Assembly: GCA_021324615.1 (NCBI GenBank)
Contig: JAJPIT010000080.1
Coordinates: forward strand, 1-64,000
Source: Terriglobia bacterium
GTDB taxonomy: Bacteria; Acidobacteriota; Terriglobia; Bryobacterales; Bryobacteraceae
Reading direction: 5' to 3'
DNA length: 64,000 nt
Of the stretch, positions 1-7,591 are shown piece by piece (positions within the stretch are counted from its first letter, which is position 1; each line of letters begins with the position of its first letter). The translations under genes were made by a program, and so were the position numbers. Under the pieces are notes generated by a model. The model had not been told where the DNA came from. It worked only from the letters and a program-made list of their open reading frames with translations, and ran no database searches.

Positions 1-87
1 CATGTCCGGTTCGGCGGAAATCAGCGTTCGGATTCCCTGGCGGAACAGCGTATGATCGTCCGCGAGCATGATTCGAATCTTGGCCAT
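1..87 (-). CDS. NarL/FixJ-family response regulator, N-terminal fragment
   Basis: Only the first 29 codons are in the window; the gene runs off the left edge. The translated start (MAKIRIMLADDHTLFRQGIR) is the first beta strand and acidic Asp-Asp pair of a receiver domain, with the DDH(T/P)LFRxG signature typical of NarL/FixJ regulators that carry a C-terminal LuxR-type HTH. It follows the sensor kinase on the same strand after 55 bases, so the two are very likely a co-transcribed two-component pair, with this protein as the DNA-binding output. The phospho-accepting Asp and the output domain are outside the window and cannot be checked. Confidence 0.85.
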   Translation of the reverse strand, partial: MAKIRIMLADDHTLFRQGIRTLISAEPDM

Positions 88-142
88 AATTTAAGCCCGG
101 CTTTCCTCTTTTCGCCGCCTCGGGCGGCGCAGGCGATTTCAC

Positions 143-1765
143 CTACTTACTGATCGGCAGTTCTATGGAAATCTTTGTACCCCTCTTACTACCTTCCGTG
201 CGGCCCTCCACCGAGAACTCGCCGCCCAGCAGCGCCACCCGCTCGCGCATTCCCGATAATCCGAAGGACTCGCGCTTGGCCAGCGCCTCCTCGACGTTGA
301 AGCCGACGCCGTTGTCCTCGACGGTGAGCTTGAGCTTCTGATCGGCGGAGGCCAGCGAAATATTTACGCTGGTGGCCTGCGAATGCTTGCCGATGTTGTT
401 AAAGCATTCCTGCACAAGGCGATAGGCGATAATCTCGATCTGCTGCGGGAGCGCCCCCATTTTGGAAAGCTGAAGCCGTACGCGGCACTGGTGCAGGCGC
501 TGGAATCGATTGACCAACTGGCGCAGCGCCGCGCCCAGGCCGAGCTGCTCCAGCACCGCCGGACTCAAGGCCGCGATCAGCCGGCGCATCTCCAGGATGG
601 TCCGCTCGGTCAGATCGCGGGCCTCGCGCAGCTTGGCCCGCCATTCGCCTTCCGATTCGGGAAGCGCCTGCTCGACCAGCTCCATTTGCAGGCGGATGCA
701 CAACAGACTTTGGCCGGCTTCGTCGTGCAGTTCGCGGCTGATGCGGCGCCGCTCCATCTCCTCGACGTGCAGCATGTGCTCGGCCAGGCGGCGGACCTGC
801 TCCTCGCGCCGCGCCAGATCCTCCATCAGGCGGGCCTTTTCGGCGGCCATCAGGCAGCGCTCGGCCGCGGCGGCCAGCAGATCCTGCTCGCGCGGCAGCC
901 ACTCGTAGGCCTTGGAAAATCCAAACTGCATCACCCCGGCGGTGCGCCCGTCGGCGGCCAGCGGAATCGACCAGCAGGACTGAAACCGGCGGTGCCAGCT
1001 CTCGTCAAGCAGCACGCCGGCCGCGCCGGCATCGCCGTTCAGGTGCCGCGGCTTGGACAACTTCTTGATCAGCCCGGGACGGTTGGGAACCGAAAGCTGA
1101 TCCGGCTTGGGCGTGCCGGCCAGAAGCTCCCATTTGCTGGAATCCTCGTTGAGCATGTAGAGGCGGCCGGCGTCGGCGCGGCAGACGTGGACCAGGGATT
1201 CGAGAAAGCGCCGCAGCAGCTCCTGAAGATTGCGCGACTCCAGCTCCACGCGGAACAGTTCGTAAAACGCCTGCGTTTCCGCTTCCCGGACCTGATAATA
1301 GGCGTTATTGAGCGTCAAAATCACGCAAAAATGAAGCTGCTCGCGCACCCATTGAAAATTGGCGTGCTCGTGCGGGATCAGCGATTCGAGCATGGGGCCG
1401 AGGAGCCGGTCGTATTCCTCCAGGGCTTCCAGGATCGCGCTGGGCGGCAGGTTCAGCTTGGCCAGACGGCGGCCGTTGTACTCCACCTGCTCGATGAATT
1501 TAAGCGGGGTCTGGCCGCGCGCCAGAATCACCGCCGCCGCACCGGGCGTGATGGCGGCCAGCGCCGTCCGCTGCTTGGGCTGGAACTGAAGCTCGCGCAA
1601 CCGGCGCAGAAACCGCCGCTCGATCTTTTCCGCGTGCGGCTCCAGCAGCGCCGCCAGGCGGTGCAGATGCTCGCGGAGCTGATCGCTGAGGACGTCCGCC
1701 GCGTCGGCCAGTTCGGGTGAAAGCTGCGCGGTTTGCACGGAGATGTCGGAACGCGAACGTTCCAC
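143..1765 (-). CDS. NarL-type sensor histidine kinase with GAF-like domain
   Basis: Cytoplasmic sensor kinase of 540 residues, expected to autophosphorylate and pass phosphate to the response regulator that begins 55 bases downstream. Residues 1 to about 160 are a helical N-terminal region I do not recognise. About 175-310 resembles a GAF domain. A HisKA_3 dimerisation helix follows near residue 345 (RRISRELHDEAGQ, with the phospho-accepting His in ELHDE). The C-terminal HATPase_c domain shows an N-box (QECFNNIGKHS), a G1 box (VEDNGVGF) and GLSGMRERV. There is no transmembrane segment, so the signal is likely cytoplasmic and sensed by the GAF or N-terminal region. The start is GTG with no clear ribosome site, so the exact N-terminus is uncertain. 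The signal is unknown. Confidence 0.9.
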   Translation of the reverse strand: MERSRSDISVQTAQLSPELADAADVLSDQLREHLHRLAALLEPHAEKIERRFLRRLRELQFQPKQRTALAAITPGAAAVILARGQTPLKFIEQVEYNGRRLAKLNLPPSAILEALEEYDRLLGPMLESLIPHEHANFQWVREQLHFCVILTLNNAYYQVREAETQAFYELFRVELESRNLQELLRRFLESLVHVCRADAGRLYMLNEDSSKWELLAGTPKPDQLSVPNRPGLIKKLSKPRHLNGDAGAAGVLLDESWHRRFQSCWSIPLAADGRTAGVMQFGFSKAYEWLPREQDLLAAAAERCLMAAEKARLMEDLARREEQVRRLAEHMLHVEEMERRRISRELHDEAGQSLLCIRLQMELVEQALPESEGEWRAKLREARDLTERTILEMRRLIAALSPAVLEQLGLGAALRQLVNRFQRLHQCRVRLQLSKMGALPQQIEIIAYRLVQECFNNIGKHSQATSVNISLASADQKLKLTVEDNGVGFNVEEALAKRESFGLSGMRERVALLGGEFSVEGRTEGSKRGTKISIELPISK

Positions 1766-1774
1766 AAAGTGATC

Positions 1775-1808
1775 GGCGGGCTAGGGCCTTCTCTTTAGTA
1801 CGCCCGCC
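1775..1808 (-). terminator. possible hairpin between ptrB and the sensor kinase
   Basis: GGCGGGC (1775-1781) and GCCCGCC (1802-1808) form a perfect 7-bp stem with a 20-base loop in the gap between oligopeptidase B and the kinase. There is no T-tract, so it is only a weak terminator or processing candidate. Confidence 0.3.
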
Positions 1809-1842
1809 AATTGTTTGCGCGGGCCGGTCACGGCGCCTTGCG

Positions 1843-3903
1843 CTAGGCCAGGCCCAGTTGATCGAGGACAAACGCGTAATAGAACGCAGTCTCTTTCAAA
1901 TGTTCGTAGCGGCCGCTGGCGCCGAAATGGCCGCTGCCCATCTCCGTTTTGAGCAATAAAAGATGACCGTCGGTTTTGGTGGCGCGCAGTTTGGCCACCC
2001 ATTTGGCGGGTTCCCAGTAGGACACGCGCGGATCGTTGAGCCCCGCCGTCGCCAGAATCGCCGGATAAGCCTTGGCTTCGATGTTTTCATAGGGGGCGTA
2101 GGATTTGATGTAGTCGTAGTAGCGCTGCTCGTTGGGGTTGCCCCACTCCTCGTATTCGCCGATGGTCAGCGGCAGCGTCGGGTCGAGCATGGTGTTCAGG
2201 GCGTCGACGAAGGGCACCAGCGCCACCACCGCCTTGAACAGTTCCGGACGCATGTTGCAGACCGCGCCCATCAGCAGGCCGCCGGCGCTGCCGCCCATGA
2301 TGGCCAGGCGCCCCGGCGAGCAGTATTGTCCGGCGATCAGATGCTCGGCGCAGGCGATGAAGTCCGTGAATGTGTTCTTTTTCTTCAGCAGGCGCCCTTC
2401 TTCATGCCAGGGCTTTCCCAGATCGCCGCCGCCGCGGCTGTGGGCGATGGCGTAGACGAATCCGCGGTCGAGCAGGCTGAGCCGCTCGGAGGCGAATCCG
2501 GGATCGATGCTGATGCCGTAGGCTCCGTAGCCATACAGCAGCAGCGGCGCGGAGCCGTCCTGCTGGAAACCTTTCTTATAGACCAGCGACACCGGGATCC
2601 GGACGCCATCCGGCGCCGCGGCATAGATCCGCTGCGATTCGTACTGCGAGGGATCGTAGCCGCCGAGCACCTCCTGCTGCTTTTTCAATTCCCGCCGGCG
2701 CGTCCGCATGTCGTAATCAAACACCGAATGGGGCGTGGTCAGCGAGGTGTAAACAAACCGCAGCGTGTGAGTGTCGAACTCGGCGTTGGCGCCGGGCGTG
2801 ACGGTGTAGACCGGCTCGGGGAAGTCAATGTAATGGGGTTCGCCGGAAAAGGGCCGGATCTGGATGCGCGTCAGGCCGCGGTCCCGCTCTTCGACCACCA
2901 GATAGTCGCGGAAGGCATGGACGCTTTCAATGGTGGCGTCCTCGCGCGCCGCGATGATCTCTTTCCAGTTGGCCTTGGAGGGATCGCCGAGCGGAGCCTG
3001 GACGACGCGGAAGGTCCGGGCCTGGTCGTTGGTGCGGATGAAGAACGAATCGCCGTGATGGGTCAGGTCGTATTCGATTTCGGGAACACGCGGCAGAACG
3101 GTTTTAAACCCGGCGCCGGGATCATCCGCGCCGATATAGCGGACCTCCGAGGTCAGCGAGCTGGAGATGTGAATGAGGATGAAGGCGCGGCTGGAGGTCT
3201 TGGCGAGTTCGACGGTGAAGCGCTCGTCGGCCTCGTGATAGACCAGCGTGTCTTCGGCCGCGCCCAGGCTATGGCGGAAAATCCGGTAGGGCCGGCGCGC
3301 CGCGTCGAGCACGCAATAAAAGAACGTGCGGCTGTCGTTGGCCCATTCGAGGGTGTAGTAGGTGTTGGGAATCCGGTCGGCCAGCAGCTCGCCGGTTTCC
3401 AGATCCTTCACCCGGATGGTGTACTGTTCGTCGCCGTCGTAGTCCTCCGAATAAGCCAGCAGACGATGATCCGGGCTGACGGCGAAGTTGCCGATGCGGA
3501 AATATTTTTTTCCTTCGGCCAGGACGTTTTCGTCCAGCAGAATCTCCTCCGGCGCCTCGAGCGAACCCTTTTTCCGGCAGTGGATCACGTATTCCCTGCC
3601 CTCCTCGGTGCGGGTGTAATAAAAATAGCCGTCGCGCGGAACCGGGACGCTCAAATCGGTCTGTTTGATGCGGCCGAGCATTTCGGCGTAGAGCTTGCCG
3701 CATAAAGGACCGATGTGGGCCGTCATGGCCTTGGTGTACTCGTTTTCGGCTTCGAGATAGCGCAGCGTATCCGGGTCGGAGCGGTCGCGGAGCCAGAAAT
3801 AAGGATCGATACGGGTCTCCCCGCCGCCGTGGATCGGATGAGGAACGATCTTGGCGACGGGCGGGGCCAGGTCTGAAGCAGTAGCGGAACGAAGAGTGGT
3901 CAC
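1843..3903 (-). CDS. ptrB: oligopeptidase B (S9A prolyl oligopeptidase family)
   Basis: Serine peptidase of 686 residues, the same length as E. coli PtrB, predicted to cleave short peptides after Arg/Lys in the cytoplasm; no signal peptide is seen. The N-terminal part (about 1-400) is the beta-propeller that limits substrate size. The C-terminal alpha/beta hydrolase carries the nucleophile elbow GGSAGG (Ser539), the Asp in GLNDPRV and the His in GSGHFG, so the triad is complete. EEWGNPNE and HSRGGGDLG are typical of the oligopeptidase B branch. The GTG start is preceded by a CATAAT hexamer ending 10 bases upstream (3914-3919) inside the galE stop region, so it may have its own promoter as well as galE read-through. 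galE ends 11 bases upstream. Confidence 0.93.
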   Translation of the reverse strand: MTTLRSATASDLAPPVAKIVPHPIHGGGETRIDPYFWLRDRSDPDTLRYLEAENEYTKAMTAHIGPLCGKLYAEMLGRIKQTDLSVPVPRDGYFYYTRTEEGREYVIHCRKKGSLEAPEEILLDENVLAEGKKYFRIGNFAVSPDHRLLAYSEDYDGDEQYTIRVKDLETGELLADRIPNTYYTLEWANDSRTFFYCVLDAARRPYRIFRHSLGAAEDTLVYHEADERFTVELAKTSSRAFILIHISSSLTSEVRYIGADDPGAGFKTVLPRVPEIEYDLTHHGDSFFIRTNDQARTFRVVQAPLGDPSKANWKEIIAAREDATIESVHAFRDYLVVEERDRGLTRIQIRPFSGEPHYIDFPEPVYTVTPGANAEFDTHTLRFVYTSLTTPHSVFDYDMRTRRRELKKQQEVLGGYDPSQYESQRIYAAAPDGVRIPVSLVYKKGFQQDGSAPLLLYGYGAYGISIDPGFASERLSLLDRGFVYAIAHSRGGGDLGKPWHEEGRLLKKKNTFTDFIACAEHLIAGQYCSPGRLAIMGGSAGGLLMGAVCNMRPELFKAVVALVPFVDALNTMLDPTLPLTIGEYEEWGNPNEQRYYDYIKSYAPYENIEAKAYPAILATAGLNDPRVSYWEPAKWVAKLRATKTDGHLLLLKTEMGSGHFGASGRYEHLKETAFYYAFVLDQLGLA

Positions 3904-3913
3904 GGTTGCTCCA

Positions 3914-3919
3914 ATTATG
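3914..3919 (-). promoter_or_regulatory. -10-like hexamer before ptrB
   Basis: CATAAT on the minus strand, 10 bases before the GTG of ptrB, overlapping the galE stop codon. No convincing -35 is seen. It belongs to the set of close -10 elements described in the findings. Confidence 0.35.
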
Positions 3920-4898
3920 GACGCGATGCGCCGGCGCGCGCGGACTGGTAAAATTCCCAGGCGTCTTGAACGATCCGGTGCAGATCGCTGCGCACGGGCT
4001 TCCAGCCCAGCGTGCGGCGGAGTTTGGCGGAATCGGCGACCAGTTCGGCGGCGTCTCCCGGGCGCCGCGGTGCGATGACGTAGGGCACCTTGCGGCCGGT
4101 GACTTCCTCCACGGCCCGCATGACTTCCATCACCGACTGGCCGCGTCCGGTGCCGGCGTTAAAGACGCCGCTGGCGCCTCCCTCCAGCAGATAATCGAGC
4201 GCGGCGAGGTGCGCCTGGGCCAGATCGGTAACGTGAATATAATCGCGGATGCAGGTGCCGTCCGGAGTGGGATAATCTTCGCCGAAAATTTTCACCGGCT
4301 CGCCGCTGTCGACGGCGCGTAGAAGCAGCGGTATCAGGTGGGTTTCCGGCTCGTGCTGTTCGCCCAGGCCGGCCTCGGGCAGGGCGCCGCAGGCGTTGAA
4401 ATAACGCAGCGCGACGCTGCGCAGGCCGCGGAACTCATCGAGCTGCCGCAACATCCGCTCGACGATCAGCTTGGACTCGCCGTAGGGACTCACCGGCGCC
4501 AGAGGAGCGTCCTCGGGGATGGGAATGGTTTCCGGATTGCCATAAACGGCGGCGGTGGAGGAAAAGACCAGCCGCTTCACTCCGGCCCGGGCCATGGCCG
4601 CCAGCAGGGACAGCGTTCCCCCCACGTTGTTTGAAAAATAGAGCTCCGGCTCGCGGGCCGATTCGCCCACGGCGATGAATGCCGCAAAGTGCACCACCGC
4701 GTCCACGCCGGCCAGCAGCGGCGCCAGCGCGGCGGTTTCCTGCAAATGAACCACGCGCAGCAGATGGGGCGGCACGTTCTGCCGGTGGCCGCGCGATAGA
4801 TCGTCCACCACGAGCACCTCGAATCCGCGCTGCAACAGTTGATAGGTGGTGAGAGAGCCGATGTATCCGGCGCCTCCTGTCACCAGGATGTTCGGCAC
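3915..4898 (-). CDS. galE: UDP-glucose 4-epimerase
   Basis: Extended short-chain dehydrogenase of 327 residues that interconverts UDP-glucose and UDP-galactose for cell-surface polysaccharide and Leloir metabolism. The N-terminus has the NAD-binding GGAGYIGS motif, the catalytic pair is Tyr139/Lys143 in SPYGESK, and FSSTAAVYG and GTCIRDYIHV are GalE hallmarks. I chose the GTG at 4898 because the protein then begins directly at the first Rossmann strand (VPNILVTGG) and a perfect TATAAT ends 6 bases upstream; an open frame continues to 4967 but adds only an Arg-rich, non-conserved leader. oligopeptidase B follows after 11 bases. Confidence 0.93.
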   Translation of the reverse strand: MPNILVTGGAGYIGSLTTYQLLQRGFEVLVVDDLSRGHRQNVPPHLLRVVHLQETAALAPLLAGVDAVVHFAAFIAVGESAREPELYFSNNVGGTLSLLAAMARAGVKRLVFSSTAAVYGNPETIPIPEDAPLAPVSPYGESKLIVERMLRQLDEFRGLRSVALRYFNACGALPEAGLGEQHEPETHLIPLLLRAVDSGEPVKIFGEDYPTPDGTCIRDYIHVTDLAQAHLAALDYLLEGGASGVFNAGTGRGQSVMEVMRAVEEVTGRKVPYVIAPRRPGDAAELVADSAKLRRTLGWKPVRSDLHRIVQDAWEFYQSARAGASRP

Positions 4899-4904
4899 GA
4901 TCCG

Positions 4905-4910
4905 ATTATA
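4905..4910 (-). promoter_or_regulatory. -10 hexamer of galE (leaderless arrangement)
   Basis: Perfect TATAAT on the minus strand, 6 bases before the GTG of galE. Transcription would begin at or next to the start codon, and no Shine-Dalgarno is present. The expected -35 position is GC-only. Confidence 0.5.
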
Positions 4911-4987
4911 CCGGCGCGCGGGCGCCCGGCGGCGGGCGCGGCCGCTCCGCGTTGTTTGTCCCGGCACAATAGAGTTTGACCTGAAAT

Positions 4988-4996
4988 TGTTATACT
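4988..4996 (+). promoter_or_regulatory. extended -10 promoter of the first AT-hook gene
   Basis: TGT followed by TATACT forms an extended -10 element 16 bases before the ATG at 5013. This AT-rich island lies between the divergent galE and AT-hook genes. No 17-base-spaced -35 is visible, which is normal for extended -10 promoters. Confidence 0.45.
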
Positions 4997-5012
4997 TAGT
5001 GCTTAATTAGAT

Positions 5013-5282
5013 ATGGATATCCTCAAAATGATCGCCGAACTGCGGGCCGAGCGCGAGGCGATTGACGAAGCGCTGATCGTGCTGGAAAGGCTGGCCAGAG
5101 ACCGGGGCAAACGCCGCGGCCGCCCGCCCACCTGGTTGAGCGCGATGCGCGGCGCCGCCGGGCAGCAGGATGGACAGATTCGCAGACGGACGCTCAGCCC
5201 GGAGACGCGCAAGCGCATGGCCGAAGCGCAAAGACGCCGCTGGGCGGCCTACCGGAAAGAACAGGCCGCGGCTGAATCCTGA
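5013..5282 (+). CDS. small AT-hook / coiled-coil protein, copy 1
   Basis: Basic protein of 89 residues, function unknown. Residues 1-30 (MDILKMIAELRAEREAIDEA and on) form an amphipathic charged helix suited to a coiled coil. Residues 31-40 contain RGKRRGRPP, an AT-hook core (GRP flanked by Arg) that in known proteins binds the minor groove of AT-rich DNA. The C-terminal part (about 62-82) has the SPETRKRMAEAQRRRWA motif, a helix found in many small basic proteins of acidobacteria and related groups. A paralogue sharing the first 45 residues lies at 38553-38747. The start has no Shine-Dalgarno but a close extended -10. A role as a nucleoid-associated or regulatory DNA-binding protein is an inference. 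Confidence 0.75.
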   Translation: MDILKMIAELRAEREAIDEALIVLERLARDRGKRRGRPPTWLSAMRGAAGQQDGQIRRRTLSPETRKRMAEAQRRRWAAYRKEQAAAES

Positions 5283-5284
5283 CC

Positions 5285-5305
5285 CCCACTGTTGGTTATA
5301 GTGGG
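5285..5305 (+). terminator. hairpin between the AT-hook gene and the crotonase gene
   Basis: CCCACT (5285-5290) and AGTGGG (5300-5305) form a 6-bp stem with a 9-base loop. The right arm overlaps the GGGAG that serves as ribosome site for the gene starting at 5309, so it could act as a weak terminator or mask that site. Confidence 0.35.
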
Positions 5306-5308
5306 AGC

Positions 5309-6082
5309 ATGTACCGGCACCTTCTCCTTCAAAACGAAGGCTCGCTTGCGATCCTCACTTTAAACCGGCCGGAGCGGCGCAACGCGCTTTCGCTCGAACT
5401 GATGCGGGAGTTGATCGACGCCCTGGAGGCGGTTTCCGCCGATGGCTCAACGCGGGCCGTGATCCTGGCGGCGGCGGGGAAGGTTTTTTCCTCCGGCCAT
5501 GATTTAAACGAGCTGGTCAACGGCACCATCGCGGATTACCGGCGGATTTTTGACGTTTGTACGCAGTTGATGACGAAAATCCAGTCGATTCCTCAGCCGG
5601 TGATCGCCCAGGTGCAGGGCATCGCCACGGCGGCGGGATGCCAGCTCGTGGCCACCTGCGACCTCGCGGTGGCCAGTTCAGAGGCCACCTTCGCCACGCC
5701 GGGCGTCAAGAACGGGCTGTTCTGTTCAACCCCCATGGTCGCGCTGACGCGCGCAGTGGGACGCAAGCGGGCGATGGAGATGCTGCTGACGGGCAAACCG
5801 GTGGACGCGCTGTCGGCGCAAGCCGCGGGTTTGGTTAACCGCGTGGTCGCGCCGGCGGAGTTGGAAGCGGAAACGAGAAAACTGGCCTGCGAGATCAGCG
5901 CGGCCAGCCCGCTGACGATTTCGATCGGCAAGCAGGCCTATTACGCCCAAATCGAGCTGGATCAGGCCCGGGCGTATGCCTACGCCAAGGAAGTGATGTC
6001 GATGAACGCGGCCGCCTACGACGCGCAGGAAGGAATCACGGCCTTCCTCGAAAAGCGCCCGGCCTGCTGGAAGGGAAAATAG
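5309..6082 (+). CDS. enoyl-CoA hydratase/isomerase family protein (ECHDC3-like)
   Basis: Crotonase-fold protein of 257 residues. Family hallmarks are the oxyanion-hole segments FSSGHDL and GIATAAGC and the C-terminal trimerisation helices. It most resembles the ECHDC3-type branch (LTGKPVDALSAQAAGLVNRV and the C-terminal EGITAFLEKRPAC pattern). The two glutamates that catalyse hydration in rat mitochondrial hydratase (Glu144 and Glu164, 20 residues apart) correspond here to Gln112 and Gly132, also 20 apart, so ordinary hydratase activity is unlikely; another CoA-thioester reaction is possible. It follows the AT-hook gene after 26 bases, with GGGAG before the ATG. Cytoplasmic. The substrate cannot be predicted. 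Confidence 0.85.
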   Translation: MYRHLLLQNEGSLAILTLNRPERRNALSLELMRELIDALEAVSADGSTRAVILAAAGKVFSSGHDLNELVNGTIADYRRIFDVCTQLMTKIQSIPQPVIAQVQGIATAAGCQLVATCDLAVASSEATFATPGVKNGLFCSTPMVALTRAVGRKRAMEMLLTGKPVDALSAQAAGLVNRVVAPAELEAETRKLACEISAASPLTISIGKQAYYAQIELDQARAYAYAKEVMSMNAAAYDAQEGITAFLEKRPACWKGK

Positions 6083-6110
6083 CGCCGCGTCTGCGGCGGA
6101 TCCAGCCTGG

Positions 6111-6137
6111 TTGATTAAGAAAGCGTCATGTTAGAAT
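6111..6137 (+). promoter_or_regulatory. promoter of the M20 peptidase gene (leaderless arrangement)
   Basis: TTGATT (6111-6116), a 15-base spacer and TAGAAT (6132-6137) preceded by TGT, which makes an extended -10. Only 7 bases separate the -10 from the ATG at 6145 and there is no Shine-Dalgarno. Confidence 0.5.
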
Positions 6138-6144
6138 CCGAATA

Positions 6145-7521
6145 ATGTGGCGTGTCTTCGCCTTCCTTGCGGTTCTGGCGATTTCCGGGGCAGCCGCCGA
6201 CGATAACCGTCCGCTAGGCGATCGCACCCGGCAATACCTGATTGATCTGCTGCGCCTGGACACCTCCAATCCGCCGGGCAACGAGACGCGGGTGGCCGAC
6301 TATCTCAAGCAGGTGGCCGACGCGCACGGGATCTCCTGCGATCTGGTGGGCAACGATCCGCGGCGGCAGAATTTCATCGCGCGGCTGAAGGGCGCCGGCA
6401 AGGGACGGCCGCTGCTGCTGATCGCCCACACCGACGTGGCGCCGGCGCAGCGCAATCAGTGGACCGTCGATCCCTTCGGCGGCGAGTTCCGCAACGGATT
6501 TATCTACGGGCGCGGCGCGCAGGACGACAAATCGCTGCTGGCGGCGGAGCTGGCGGTGTTGGTGGAGATCAAGCGGCGCAATATCCGGCTGGGGCGCGAT
6601 CTGATCCTGCTCGCCGAGGCGGACGAGGAGGGCTCCAACAGCGGAATCGAGCGGATGCTCCAGCACGACTATTTCCAGCGGATCGACGCGGAGTTCGCGC
6701 TGAACGAAGGCGGCTACGTCACGGAATTGAAGGATGGCCCGAAGATCTTCAACGTGCAGACGGCCGAGAAGGTCCCCACCGGAATCATCCTGGTGGCCAA
6801 AGCCGCCAGCGTGCCGGGCCGCGCCGATAATCCGGTGGTGCATCTGGTGGAGGCGGTCGAAAAGCTGATCCACGCCGATCAGCCGGTGCGGCTCAACCAG
6901 ACCACGCGCCGGTACTTCCGCGAGTTATCCAAGGTGCCCGATTACGCCTGGCTCGAACCGATCCGGCGGCGGCTGGACGACCCCAGTACCATGCAAGCGG
7001 CGGCGAACCAGGTGCGGGCGCACGATCCGGGCCTGGACGATATGCTGCGCACCACGGTGACTCCGACGCTGCTGCAAGCCGGAATCAATATTCACGAGAT
7101 TCCCAGCATGGCCGAGGCGCAGCTCGACGTGCGGCGGATGCCGGCCGAGACGAGAGAGGAGATTCTGGCGCGCTTCCGCGGGATCATCAATGATCCGTCG
7201 GTGGAAATCAGCTTCGCTCCGGGCCAGCAGATGCCGGCGACCGAGCCGAGCGCGATCACCACGCCGCTCTATCGCGCCATGGAGCGCGCCATTGGCCGCA
7301 TGTATCCGCGCGATCTGGTGGTGCCCTTCATGGGGCGCCGCGGCACCGATTCAAGTTTTTTGCGCGCGCGCGGCATGGCCGTCTATGGCGTGCCGATCTT
7401 CGTCCGTGATACGGCCGACGGCCGCGCGCATGGTCCGGACGAGCGGATCTCGCCGAAAAACCTGGAAGACGGCGCCGAGCTGCTGTGGCAGATCGTGCTG
7501 GAGACCGCCGGCTTGAACTAG
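6145..7521 (+). CDS. secreted M20/M25/M40 family metallopeptidase
   Basis: Zinc peptidase of 458 residues with a short signal peptide (MWRVFAFLAVLAISGAAA), so exported to the periplasm or beyond. The metal-site motifs of the family are present in order: LIAHTDVAP (His and Asp ligands), YGRGAQDDKS (bridging Asp region), EADEEGSNSG (catalytic Glu pair), and the C-terminal GRRGTDSSFL and HGPDERI segments. A dimerisation domain of about 110 residues lies in the middle. Relatives include carboxypeptidase G2/S and dipeptidases acting on N-acyl amino acids or peptides; the substrate is not determined. Monocistronic in appearance, with its own close promoter. Confidence 0.9.
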   Translation: MWRVFAFLAVLAISGAAADDNRPLGDRTRQYLIDLLRLDTSNPPGNETRVADYLKQVADAHGISCDLVGNDPRRQNFIARLKGAGKGRPLLLIAHTDVAPAQRNQWTVDPFGGEFRNGFIYGRGAQDDKSLLAAELAVLVEIKRRNIRLGRDLILLAEADEEGSNSGIERMLQHDYFQRIDAEFALNEGGYVTELKDGPKIFNVQTAEKVPTGIILVAKAASVPGRADNPVVHLVEAVEKLIHADQPVRLNQTTRRYFRELSKVPDYAWLEPIRRRLDDPSTMQAAANQVRAHDPGLDDMLRTTVTPTLLQAGINIHEIPSMAEAQLDVRRMPAETREEILARFRGIINDPSVEISFAPGQQMPATEPSAITTPLYRAMERAIGRMYPRDLVVPFMGRRGTDSSFLRARGMAVYGVPIFVRDTADGRAHGPDERISPKNLEDGAELLWQIVLETAGLN

Positions 7522-7591
7522 CCGCGGTTTTCCGCTAACGTTACCGCCGTAGGGGCCGCGCCCGGATTCCGGTCTAATAGAAGTTGCGGGC

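Noticed and set aside
383-3705. Two long plus-strand open frames (383-1720 and 1963-3705)
   Set aside because: They lie antisense to the sensor kinase and oligopeptidase B, which have complete domain motifs; the plus-strand frames have none.
4976-4996. TTGACC and TATACT as a -35/-10 pair before the first AT-hook gene
   Set aside because: The spacer is 9 bases, which is incompatible; the TGT before TATACT supports an extended -10 instead.
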